Source of the DNA: DASUHT01 sp051955775 | GTDB taxonomy: Bacteria; Actinomycetota; Thermoleophilia; Gaiellales; JAICJC01 | Direction: 5' to 3' | DNA: 5,636 nt | Assembly (NCBI GenBank): GCA_051955775.1 | Contig: JBQCGJ010000026.1 | Location: 1 to 5,636 of the forward strand | In this document: positions 1 through 5,019 of the stretch, one piece after another | Numbering within the stretch: position 1 is the first letter of the stretch | How the letters are laid out: every line of letters begins with the position of its first letter | The notes under the pieces: generated by a model | The model's database searches: none | The model's input: the letters and a program-made list of their open reading frames with translations, nothing else | Told to the model about the DNA's origin: nothing | Made by a program: the position numbers and the translations under genes

Positions 1-723
1 CTCCCCGGCCAGGCCGCTGGTCGGCCAGGTCGTGTAGGCCAGCCTGCGCGCCTCGCGTTCGCTGTCCGCCAGAGCCACGTCCAGCTTGCCGTAGCACGGC
101 TTGCCCGCGCCGCCCGAACCCTGGAACAGCGCCGCCGCGCCCGCGTCGGGCGACGTGTTGAAGTACCCGTCGCCGATCTTCGCGGCCAGCCGGATGGCGT
201 GCTTGCCGAAGCCCGAGACCAGGATCGGCGGCGGCTGCTCCGGCAGGGTGAAGATGGTCGCCTGCTCCACGGTGTAGTGGCGCCCGGAGGCCGACTGCTC
301 GCCGCCCCGCCCGCGCGGCCGGTTCACCGACACGCCCCCCTCCCGCATCTCCCGGCCACCCGCGTGCGCCGGCCAGCGGTCGCCCAGGATGTGCTCGTTC
401 AGCGCCTCTCCCGTGCCCACCCCGAGGAAGAAACGTCCGGGCATCATGACGGCCGTGGTGGCCGCGGCCTGGGCGATCACCGCCGGGTGGATGCGCACCG
501 TCGGGCAGGTCACCGCGGTCCCCACCTCGATGTGCTCGGTGGCGGCCGCGATGCCGCCCAGCGCCGTCCACACGAACGGGCTCTGTCCCTGCCGCCGCGT
601 CCACGGGTGGAAGTGGTCGGAGATGGTCAGGAAGTCGAACCCGGCCTGCTCGGCGCGACGCGCCAGCGCGGGCATCCGCGAGGGCTCGATCTCCGCGCTG
701 GACAGGTGGTAACCGATCTTCAT
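1..723 (-). CDS. F420-dependent LLM-class oxidoreductase (G6PDH-like family), 3' end cut off
   Basis: The frame is open from an ATG at 723 to the window edge, giving 241 residues of a protein whose family is usually about 310-340 long, so the C-terminus is missing. It reads as a luciferase-like (TIM-barrel) flavin/F420 oxidoreductase. Visible landmarks are the N-terminal MKIGYH strand, SDHFHPW at 35-41, HPAVIAQ, and GVGTGEALNEHI around 101-112. By recalled alignment to mycobacterial F420-dependent glucose-6-phosphate dehydrogenase, His37, Trp41 and Glu106 fall on its active-site His40, Trp44 and Glu109. The later GDGYFNTSPD stretch is typical of the family called 'F420-dependent oxidoreductase, G6PDH family'. 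The substrate is unknown. Residues about 118-141 depart from the family pattern (see findings). The gene starts four bases after the stop of the thiamine-diphosphate enzyme gene and has only a weak ribosome site, so translational coupling is likely. Confidence 0.88.
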   Translation of the reverse strand, partial: MKIGYHLSSAEIEPSRMPALARRAEQAGFDFLTISDHFHPWTRRQGQSPFVWTALGGIAAATEHIEVGTAVTCPTVRIHPAVIAQAAATTAVMMPGRFFLGVGTGEALNEHILGDRWPAHAGGREMREGGVSVNRPRGRGGEQSASGRHYTVEQATIFTLPEQPPPILVSGFGKHAIRLAAKIGDGYFNTSPDAGAAALFQGSGGAGKPCYGKLDVALADSEREARRLAYTTWPTSGLAGE

Positions 724-727
724 CTCA

Positions 728-2512
728 TCATCGGTGCGGGATGAGATCCCGTGCCTTCTGGCGGAATGCCTGCGCGATCATGCGCCGGCGGTGCGAGTCG
801 CCGGTCACCGCCTTCGAGAAGTTCACGGCCTCCTCGAAGGTGATGTGCGGTGGCAGCGGCGGCACCTCGGGGTCGGCCAGGGCATCGATCACGACCGGCC
901 GGTCCGCGCTCAGAGCGCGGTCCCAGGTATCCCCGATCTGGTCGTCCCGATCGACCCGCATGCCGAGCAGCCCCAGCGAGTTCGCCCACCCCGCGTAGTC
1001 GACGTCCGGGATGTCCTGGGAGGCGTTGAATCGCGGATCGCCCTGCATCACCCGCTGCTCCCATGTGACCTGGTTCAGGTCGTCGTTGTGCAGCACCAGG
1101 ATGACCAGGCGCGGATCGCTCCAGCGCTTCCAGTACTTGGCGACCGTGATCATCTCGTTCATGCCGTTCATCTGGAAGGCGCCGTCGCCGACCATCGCGA
1201 TCACGGGCCGATCTGGGTGCGTGAACTTCGCCGCGATCGCGTACGGCACGCCGCATCCCATGGTCGCCAGGTTGCCCGACAGCGACCCGTCCATACCCGC
1301 GCGCAGGCGCACGTCGCGGGCGTACCAGTTGGCGGCAGACCCTGAGTCCGACGACAGGATGGCGCCGTCGGGCAGGCGGGACGACAGCTCCCAGAAGTAG
1401 CGTTGCGGGTTCACCGGGTCGGCGGACTCGTGCGCACGCTGCTCCATCAGCTCCCACCACTCGGCGACGTTGCTCTCGATCTGCTTGCGCCACGCGCGGT
1501 CCTGCTTTTCCTCGAGCAGCGGGATCAGCTGGCGCAGCGTCGCCCGGCTGTCCCCGATCAGCTGGACGTCCATCGGGTAGCGGATGCCGATCATGCGGCC
1601 GTCGAGATCGATCTGGACGCCGCGCGCCGAGCCCGGCTCGGGCAGGAACTCCGAGTAGGGGAACGACGAGCCCACCATCAGCAGCGCGTCGCAGCCCTCC
1701 ATCATCTCGAAGCTGGCCCGGGTGCCCAGCAGCCCGATCGATCCCGTCACGTACGGCAGGTCGTCGGGCAGCACGGCCTTCCCGAGCAGCGCCTTGGCCA
1801 CTCCCGCGCCCAGCAGCTCGGCGGTGTGCATGATCTCCTCGGCGGCGCCCTTCGCCCCGGCCCCGACCAGCATCGCCACGCGCTGGGAGCTGTTCAGGAT
1901 CTCCGCTGCCCGCTGCAGCTGGTCCGACTCGGGGACGACCACCGGCGCGGAATAGCCGATGCTCGAGATCACGCTGCCGTGCGCATGTGGCGGCTGCGGC
2001 ACGCTGTCCAGCGACGCCACGTCGTTGGGCAGGATGACGCAGGTCACGGTGCGCTGGTCGATGGCGATCCGCATCGCGCGGTCGATGACGTGCCGCATCT
2101 GCGTCGGGTCACTGACCATCTCCACGTACTCGTGCGCCACGTCCTTGAACAGCGTCACCAGGTCGACCTCCTGCTGGAAGCTGCCGCCCAGCGCGCTGCG
2201 CGGCTGCTGACCCACGATCGCGACCACGGGCTGGTGATCCAGCTTGGCGTCGTACAGGCCGTTCAGAAGGTGGATGGCGCCCGGCCCGGAGGTGGCCAGG
2301 CAGACGCCCGGCTGTCCGCTGAACTTGGCATGGCCGCAGGCCATGAAGGCCGCCATCTCCTCGTGGCGGACCTGGATCAGCTCGGGGTTGTTGTCAGCCC
2401 GGCCCAGCGAACCCAGGAGGGCGTTGATCCCGTCGCCTGGATACCCGTAGATCCGCTCCACGCCCCAGTCCCGGAGCCTGCTCACCAGGTAGTCGCCGAC
2501 GGTCTCAGACAT
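728..2512 (-). CDS. Thiamine-diphosphate-dependent enzyme, pyruvate oxidase/dehydrogenase (PoxB/YdaP-like) type
   Basis: A 594-residue protein with the usual three-domain layout and length of the pyruvate oxidase / acetolactate synthase superfamily. The N-terminal pyrimidine-binding domain (about 1-170) has GYPGDGINALL and VRHEEMAAF; Glu51 is the likely cofactor-activating glutamate. The central domain (about 197-328) has a VGAGAKGA nucleotide-binding-like turn. The C-terminal domain (about 373-543) carries the diphosphate/Mg motif starting at GDG (442-444) and ending at HNDD (475-478). Such enzymes decarboxylate pyruvate or related 2-oxo acids, often with FAD and quinone as acceptor. The substrate here is inferred only from family resemblance. 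The C-terminal tail is basic and helix-like, loosely recalling the membrane-binding tail of PoxB. ATG 2512 was chosen because GAGGGAG lies five bases upstream and the domain begins at once. An in-frame TTG start at 2593 would add 27 residues unlike the family. It is probably in an operon with the F420 enzyme downstream. Confidence 0.9.
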   Translation of the reverse strand: MSETVGDYLVSRLRDWGVERIYGYPGDGINALLGSLGRADNNPELIQVRHEEMAAFMACGHAKFSGQPGVCLATSGPGAIHLLNGLYDAKLDHQPVVAIVGQQPRSALGGSFQQEVDLVTLFKDVAHEYVEMVSDPTQMRHVIDRAMRIAIDQRTVTCVILPNDVASLDSVPQPPHAHGSVISSIGYSAPVVVPESDQLQRAAEILNSSQRVAMLVGAGAKGAAEEIMHTAELLGAGVAKALLGKAVLPDDLPYVTGSIGLLGTRASFEMMEGCDALLMVGSSFPYSEFLPEPGSARGVQIDLDGRMIGIRYPMDVQLIGDSRATLRQLIPLLEEKQDRAWRKQIESNVAEWWELMEQRAHESADPVNPQRYFWELSSRLPDGAILSSDSGSAANWYARDVRLRAGMDGSLSGNLATMGCGVPYAIAAKFTHPDRPVIAMVGDGAFQMNGMNEMITVAKYWKRWSDPRLVILVLHNDDLNQVTWEQRVMQGDPRFNASQDIPDVDYAGWANSLGLLGMRVDRDDQIGDTWDRALSADRPVVIDALADPEVPPLPPHITFEEAVNFSKAVTGDSHRRRMIAQAFRQKARDLIPHR

Positions 2513-2517
2513 GGTCA

Positions 2518-2524
2518 CTCCCTC
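2518..2524 (-). promoter_or_regulatory. Ribosome binding site fixing the start of the thiamine-diphosphate enzyme
   Basis: On the minus strand the sequence reads GAGGGAG, then five bases, then ATG at 2512-2510. This is a strong Shine-Dalgarno match and argues against the longer TTG-started frame beginning at 2593. Confidence 0.75.
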
Positions 2525-2528
2525 ATCT

Positions 2529-2572
2529 CGGTTTCGAGCGGGCAGTACCCGGCACGAAGGGGTGCGAAACCG
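2529..2572. repeat. 8-base perfect inverted repeat with nested smaller palindromes
   Basis: CGGTTTCG at 2529-2536 is the exact reverse complement of CGAAACCG at 2565-2572, with 28 bases between. Inside are two shorter pairs: CGGG/CCCG (2539-2542 and 2548-2551) and GCAC/GTGC (2552-2555 and 2562-2565, abutting the outer arm). On the minus strand the outer arm ends four bases before the GAGGGAG ribosome site. It could therefore be a leader hairpin affecting translation, or a split operator for a dimeric repressor. Function is not shown by sequence. Confidence 0.5.
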
Positions 2573-2601
2573 TGGAGGATTGCGGGTTCCCAACGCGGCC
2601 G

Positions 2602-2624
2602 GGCGCAGGGCAGCGGTTTGCGCC
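2602..2624. repeat. 6-base inverted repeat
   Basis: GGCGCA at 2602-2607 pairs perfectly with TGCGCC at 2619-2624 across an 11-base loop. It lies 27 bases before the MrpE-like start. In DNA this rich in G and C, a 6-base pair can occur by chance. Confidence 0.3.
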
Positions 2625-2633
2625 TCATGTGAC

Positions 2634-2645
2634 CGGGGAAACCCG
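2634..2645 (+). promoter_or_regulatory. Small GNRA-loop hairpin just before the antiporter operon
   Basis: CGGG-GAAA-CCCG forms a four-base-pair GC stem closed by a GAAA tetraloop, ending six bases before the ATG of the MrpE-like gene. It includes the only purine-rich stretch that could serve as Shine-Dalgarno, so folding could limit initiation. The stem is short and its significance uncertain. Confidence 0.3.
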
Positions 2646-2651
2646 TTCTAG

Positions 2652-3128
2652 ATGCGAGCCCACCGTGTCGCGGCCTGGCTTTTGTGGTGGCTCGGGTGGT
2701 TCTGGCTGTGGATGCTGCTGGTCGCCGACTGGAGCCGTATCGAGCTGATCGCCGGAGCGTGTGCCGCGGCGGTGGCCGCAACGTTCACCGAAGCCGCCCG
2801 GGCAGCGGCCAGGGTGCATCTCCAGGTGCCGCTGGACGTGCTGCGTGCGGGCGTGTCCGTCCCGTTCGTGATCTTCGCCGACTTCGGGATCCTGACCTAC
2901 GTGCTGGCCCGCTCGCTGATGCGCCGGCAGGCCATCAGCGGCCGGTATCTGGCCCGGCCGTTCGACCCCGGCCCGAAGACGACGCCGGCGGGCACGGCGA
3001 GGCGGGCGTGGACGATCTACCTGAGCGGATTCAGCCCCAACGCCTACCTCGTCGACATCGACGTCGACGCGAGGCTCGTTCTGCTCCACGACCTGGTTCC
3101 GTGGCGGAAGTCAGAGGAGCCGGCGTGA
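2652..3128 (+). CDS. mnhE: Monovalent cation/H+ antiporter subunit E (MrpE/MnhE)
   Basis: A 158-residue membrane protein of usual length for MrpE, a small structural subunit of Mrp antiporters and the counterpart of MbhA. A very Trp/Leu-rich helix occupies about 8-25, a second helix about 31-48, and a third about 62-88. A soluble C-terminal domain follows, carrying the family signature SGFSPNAYLVDID (125-137) and LLHDLV (144-149). The codon before ATG 2652 is an in-frame TAG, so no longer product is possible and later starts would cut into the first helix. The ribosome site is poor: GGGGAA lies eleven bases upstream and overlaps a small hairpin. First gene of a seven-gene overlapping operon; its stop overlaps the next start by four bases. 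Confidence 0.9.
   Translation: MRAHRVAAWLLWWLGWFWLWMLLVADWSRIELIAGACAAAVAATFTEAARAAARVHLQVPLDVLRAGVSVPFVIFADFGILTYVLARSLMRRQAISGRYLARPFDPGPKTTPAGTARRAWTIYLSGFSPNAYLVDIDVDARLVLLHDLVPWRKSEEPA
3113..3119 (+). promoter_or_regulatory. Ribosome binding site for the MrpF-like gene, fixing a GTG start
   Basis: AGAGGAG sits five bases before GTG at 3125-3127, inside the end of the MrpE-like gene. This supports a GTG start in a GTGA stop/start overlap. Confidence 0.7.
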
Positions 3129-3376
3129 ATGCGTTCCTGATCGCCGCGACCGTCATGCTGGCGGGATTCGTGCCGATCCTGGCCGTGTGCGTGCGCGGGC
3201 GGCCGATGGACGCCGTGGTGGCTCTCGAGCTGGGCGGTGCGCTGGTCACGACCGTGCTGCTGTGCCTTGCCGAGGGCTTTCACCGTTCGATCTACCTCGA
3301 TGTGCCGATCATGGCCGCCGTGCTGTCCGCGGTCGGCGGATTGATCTTCGCCCGGTTCCTCGGGAGGCACATCTGA
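3125..3376 (+). CDS. mnhF: Monovalent cation/H+ antiporter subunit F (MrpF/MnhF)
   Basis: An 83-residue, three-helix membrane protein of normal MrpF size. Helices lie at about 3-22, 31-50 and 58-77. The family pattern is clear: a polar RGRPMDAVVALE loop (24-35) corresponding to the RGP..DRVVALD region of other MrpF proteins, and RSIYLDVPIMAAVLSAVGG (54-72) matching the conserved YLDVALVLALLGF segment. It is a small subunit of the Mrp antiporter, counterpart of MbhB. The start is GTG, overlapping the previous stop by four bases, with a good ribosome site. The in-frame open region extends upstream to 2684 only because of the GC bias of the overlapping gene. Confidence 0.88.
   Translation: MNAFLIAATVMLAGFVPILAVCVRGRPMDAVVALELGGALVTTVLLCLAEGFHRSIYLDVPIMAAVLSAVGGLIFARFLGRHI
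3362..3367 (+). promoter_or_regulatory. Ribosome binding site pointing to a CTG start for the MrpG-like gene
   Basis: GGGAGG is followed by five bases and then CTG at 3373-3375, which overlaps the TGA of the MrpF-like gene. The next in-frame candidates are GTG codons at 3388 and 3394, which lie 20 and 26 bases from this site, too far for normal use. Confidence 0.6.
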
Positions 3377-3687
3377 GCGACGTCGCCGTGGATGTGCTGC
3401 TGGTGGTGGCGGTGGTCGCCCAGCTCATCTCCGCCGCGGGCCTGGTGCTGTCGCGCACCGCCGCCGATCGCCTGCACTACGCGTCGGCCGGATACACGGT
3501 GGGGCCGTTCTGCGTGCTGGCCGCGATCCTCATCCGGGAGAAGCTGACCAGCGCCGGGCTGGATGCCATTGCCGCCGTTGGGCTGCTGCTCTTGACCGGC
3601 CCCCTGGTCGTCCACGCCACCGGCCGCGCGATCCGCCGCCACGAGGGCGGTGCGTTCGAGCCGAGGCCCCAGGAAGAGGCTGACTGA
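3373..3687 (+). CDS. mnhG: Monovalent cation/H+ antiporter subunit G (MrpG/MnhG), probable CTG start
   Basis: A 104-residue membrane protein with helices at about 6-26, 40-54 and 62-82. Family marks are the DRLHYASAGYTVG stretch (32-44), matching the conserved SRLHA...K.T.G region of MrpG, and LLLLTGPLVVHATGRA (71-86), matching the usual LLTAP...H.L.RA ending. It is a small scaffold subunit of the Mrp complex, counterpart of MbhC. There is no ATG, GTG or TTG at the expected place. CTG at 3373 sits five bases after GGGAGG and makes a four-base overlap with the preceding stop, like the neighbouring junctions; the residues that follow (SDV) also match common MrpG N-termini. The fallback is GTG 3388, giving a protein five residues shorter. 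The tail is charged and soluble. Confidence 0.85.
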   Translation: MSDVAVDVLLVVAVVAQLISAAGLVLSRTAADRLHYASAGYTVGPFCVLAAILIREKLTSAGLDAIAAVGLLLLTGPLVVHATGRAIRRHEGGAFEPRPQEEAD

Positions 3688-3941
3688 TGTCGGCCGAGGC
3701 CCCGCTCCAGGCCGCGTCGCTGCTGCTGGTCGGCGCCGGCGCGACCGCCGTCGCGCTGTGTCCTGACCCGCTGCGCCAGGTGGTGCTGAGCGGCGTCTAC
3801 GGGCTGCTGCTGGTTATTCTGTTCGTGATCCTGCAGGCCCCCGACGTGGCGCTGTCGATGCTCGTCGTGAGCACCGTCGCGGTGCCCCTGATCGTGCTGA
3901 TCGCGATCAGCCGTACGCGACGGGAGGGCGGGGGAGAATGA
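3687..3941 (+). CDS. MbhD-like / DUF4040 membrane protein (MrpA C-terminal-type subunit)
   Basis: An 84-residue protein with three predicted helices (about 7-24, 31-49 and 55-74). Its core, RQVVLSGVYGLLLVILFVILQAPDVALS, split at residues 30-45 and 46-57, matches the DUF4040 / MbhD signature, in which an APDVALTE-like motif follows a long helix. In classical Mrp operons this unit is fused into the C-terminal part of MrpA. In Mbh-type complexes it is a separate subunit, as here. The Glu commonly following APDVALT is absent; this protein has APDVALSML. ATG overlaps the previous stop by one base (TGATG), with AGGAAGAGG seven bases upstream. Confidence 0.83.
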   Translation: MSAEAPLQAASLLLVGAGATAVALCPDPLRQVVLSGVYGLLLVILFVILQAPDVALSMLVVSTVAVPLIVLIAISRTRREGGGE

Positions 3942-4678
3942 GCCGGCGCGGGATCAGGGCCGTGCTCGGCGTGCCCGTCGTGGGCGCCCTGGGAGTCATC
4001 GTGCTGTGGGGATGCCTCGGCGCCCCGGTGTTCGGGAGCTTCGTGCACGAGTACGCGCGGATGCTGAACTCCCTCGCCGTGCCCGAACGCCACACGACAA
4101 ACACCGTGACGGCGATCGTGTTCGACTATCGCGGCTTCGACACGATGGGCGAGGAGTTCATCCTGTTCGCGTCGGTGGTCGGGGTCGTGATGCTGCTACG
4201 CGAGGAGCGCGACCCGCCTCGCCGCTCGAATCTCGACCCCGTGGGCAGCGACATGCTGCCAACCTTCGGAGTCGCCATGGTCGGCCTCACGGTGCTGGCG
4301 GGAGTGTGGCTGGCGGCGTTCGGGCTGGTCACCCCGGGAGGCGGTTTCCAGGGCGGCGTGGCGATCGCGGGGGGTCTGGTGGTGGTGTTCCTGACCGCTG
4401 GCTACGGGCCGTGGCGCGCGTTCGGCCGCGAGCAGCGCCTCGATCCGTTCGAGGGCGCCGGCGCGGGCGCCTACGTCGCGCTGGGGCTCGCCGCGCTGAT
4501 CTCGGGGGCGCCGTTCCTGCACAACCTGCTCGGCGGCGGCCAGAGCGGCACCCTGTTCTCGGGCGGCAGCATGGCGCTGCTCAACTGGGCTGTCGCGGTG
4601 GAGGTCGCCGCAGCCAACCTCGTCCTGTACACCGAGTTCATCGAGAGCTACCTGGTGCCGGGGATGCGCCGCGCATGA
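3938..4678 (+). CDS. mnhB: Fused MbhE-MrpB antiporter subunit (MnhB domain protein)
   Basis: At 246 residues this is well above the roughly 140 of a plain MrpB, because two units are joined. Residues 1-90 hold a helix (about 7-28), then TNTVTAIVFDYRGFDTMGEE (54-73), the hallmark of MbhE and of the extreme C-terminus of MrpA, and a second helix (75-87). Residues from about 108 are MrpB: a helix (about 111-129), TPGGGFQGGVAIAGG (132-146, compare the conserved APGGGFIGG of MrpB), a further helix (about 140-155), and two more helices to the C-terminus. It would supply two neighbouring membrane subunits of the antiporter from one chain. ATG overlaps the preceding stop by four bases (ATGA), with GGGAGGG nine bases upstream. 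I see no sign of a frame error between the two parts; a hydrophilic linker of about 20 residues joins them. Confidence 0.86.
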   Translation: MSRRGIRAVLGVPVVGALGVIVLWGCLGAPVFGSFVHEYARMLNSLAVPERHTTNTVTAIVFDYRGFDTMGEEFILFASVVGVVMLLREERDPPRRSNLDPVGSDMLPTFGVAMVGLTVLAGVWLAAFGLVTPGGGFQGGVAIAGGLVVVFLTAGYGPWRAFGREQRLDPFEGAGAGAYVALGLAALISGAPFLHNLLGGGQSGTLFSGGSMALLNWAVAVEVAAANLVLYTEFIESYLVPGMRRA

Positions 4679-5019
4679 CGCTGCTCGCGTACGCAGTCGT
4701 GGCCTGGGTGTTCGCGATCGGGGTGTACGGCGCGATCGTCAGCCGCAATCTGATCCAGCTCGCGCTGTGCCTGTCGGTGACGCAGTCCTCCACGTACATC
4801 CTGCTGCTGGTGATCGGGTTTCGGTCGCACGTGGGCGCCCCCATCTTCCTCGGCGTCAAGCCCGGCTCGCCTGCGGTCGATCCGGTCGTGCAGTCCCTCG
4901 TCTTGACCGACATCGTCGTCAGCGTGACCGTGATCGCGCTGATCCTGGCGCTGGCGCTGGACGTGCACAGGGAGGCCGGGACGGTCGACCCCGACGAGGT
5001 CTCGACGCTGCACGGATGA
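4675..5019 (+). CDS. mnhC: Monovalent cation/H+ antiporter subunit C (MrpC/MnhC, NuoK-like)
   Basis: A 114-residue, three-helix protein of the NuoK/MrpC family (helices about 2-22, 27-48 and 70-95), of normal length. It keeps the SRNLIQLALCLSV region of helix 2 and the DPVVQSLVLT...V segment (69-78) that corresponds to the conserved DPxPQALxLTAIVI of MrpC. Position 79 is Asp where staphylococcal MnhC has Ala, placing a charge in the third helix. MrpC packs beside MrpD and MrpA in the antiporter and is the counterpart of MbhG. Start and stop overlaps are both ATGA. The ribosome site is weak, so translation probably depends on coupling to the gene before. Confidence 0.87.
   Translation: MTLLAYAVVAWVFAIGVYGAIVSRNLIQLALCLSVTQSSTYILLLVIGFRSHVGAPIFLGVKPGSPAVDPVVQSLVLTDIVVSVTVIALILALALDVHREAGTVDPDEVSTLHG

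Larger units (their letters stand above)
2513..2651. promoter_or_regulatory. Divergent intergenic region between the two operons
   Basis: The 139 bases separate the start codon of the minus-strand thiamine-enzyme gene from that of the plus-strand antiporter operon, so promoters for both should lie here. I see no convincing -10/-35 pair in either direction. A loose candidate for the minus strand is TTTCGC, 16 bases, TACTGC, which is too weak to call. The region does hold several inverted repeats, listed separately, that could be operator or 5'-leader structures. Control of both operons from this region is inferred from geometry alone. Confidence 0.6.

Noticed and set aside
199..744. Plus-strand open frame of 181 codons opposite the F420 enzyme
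   Set aside because: Arg/His/Pro-rich translation with no family resemblance; the minus strand here encodes a clearly recognisable protein.
720..1493. Minus-strand open frame of 257 codons in another frame of the thiamine-enzyme gene
   Set aside because: Arg/Gly/Ala-rich alternative frame fully inside a conserved gene.
2513..2593. 27-residue N-terminal extension of the thiamine enzyme from TTG 2593
   Set aside because: No ribosome site for it, sequence unlike the family N-terminus, and it would translate through the inverted repeat; ATG 2512 has an excellent ribosome site.
1403..2632. Plus-strand open frame of 409 codons opposite the thiamine-enzyme gene
   Set aside because: A shadow caused by high GC at third positions; the translation is compositionally odd and the other strand holds a full conserved enzyme.
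2618..2646. Possible sigma-70-like promoter starting TTGCGC before the antiporter operon
   Set aside because: No acceptable -10 hexamer at 16-18 bases spacing.
4006..4674. Long in-frame extension upstream of the MrpC-like start
   Set aside because: It overlaps the MbhE-MrpB gene in another frame and is Arg-rich; the MrpC family begins at ATG 4675.
3938..4678. Frameshift or assembly join between the MbhE-like and MrpB-like parts
   Set aside because: One continuous frame with a plausible hydrophilic linker, and no leftover stop or start signals at the junction.
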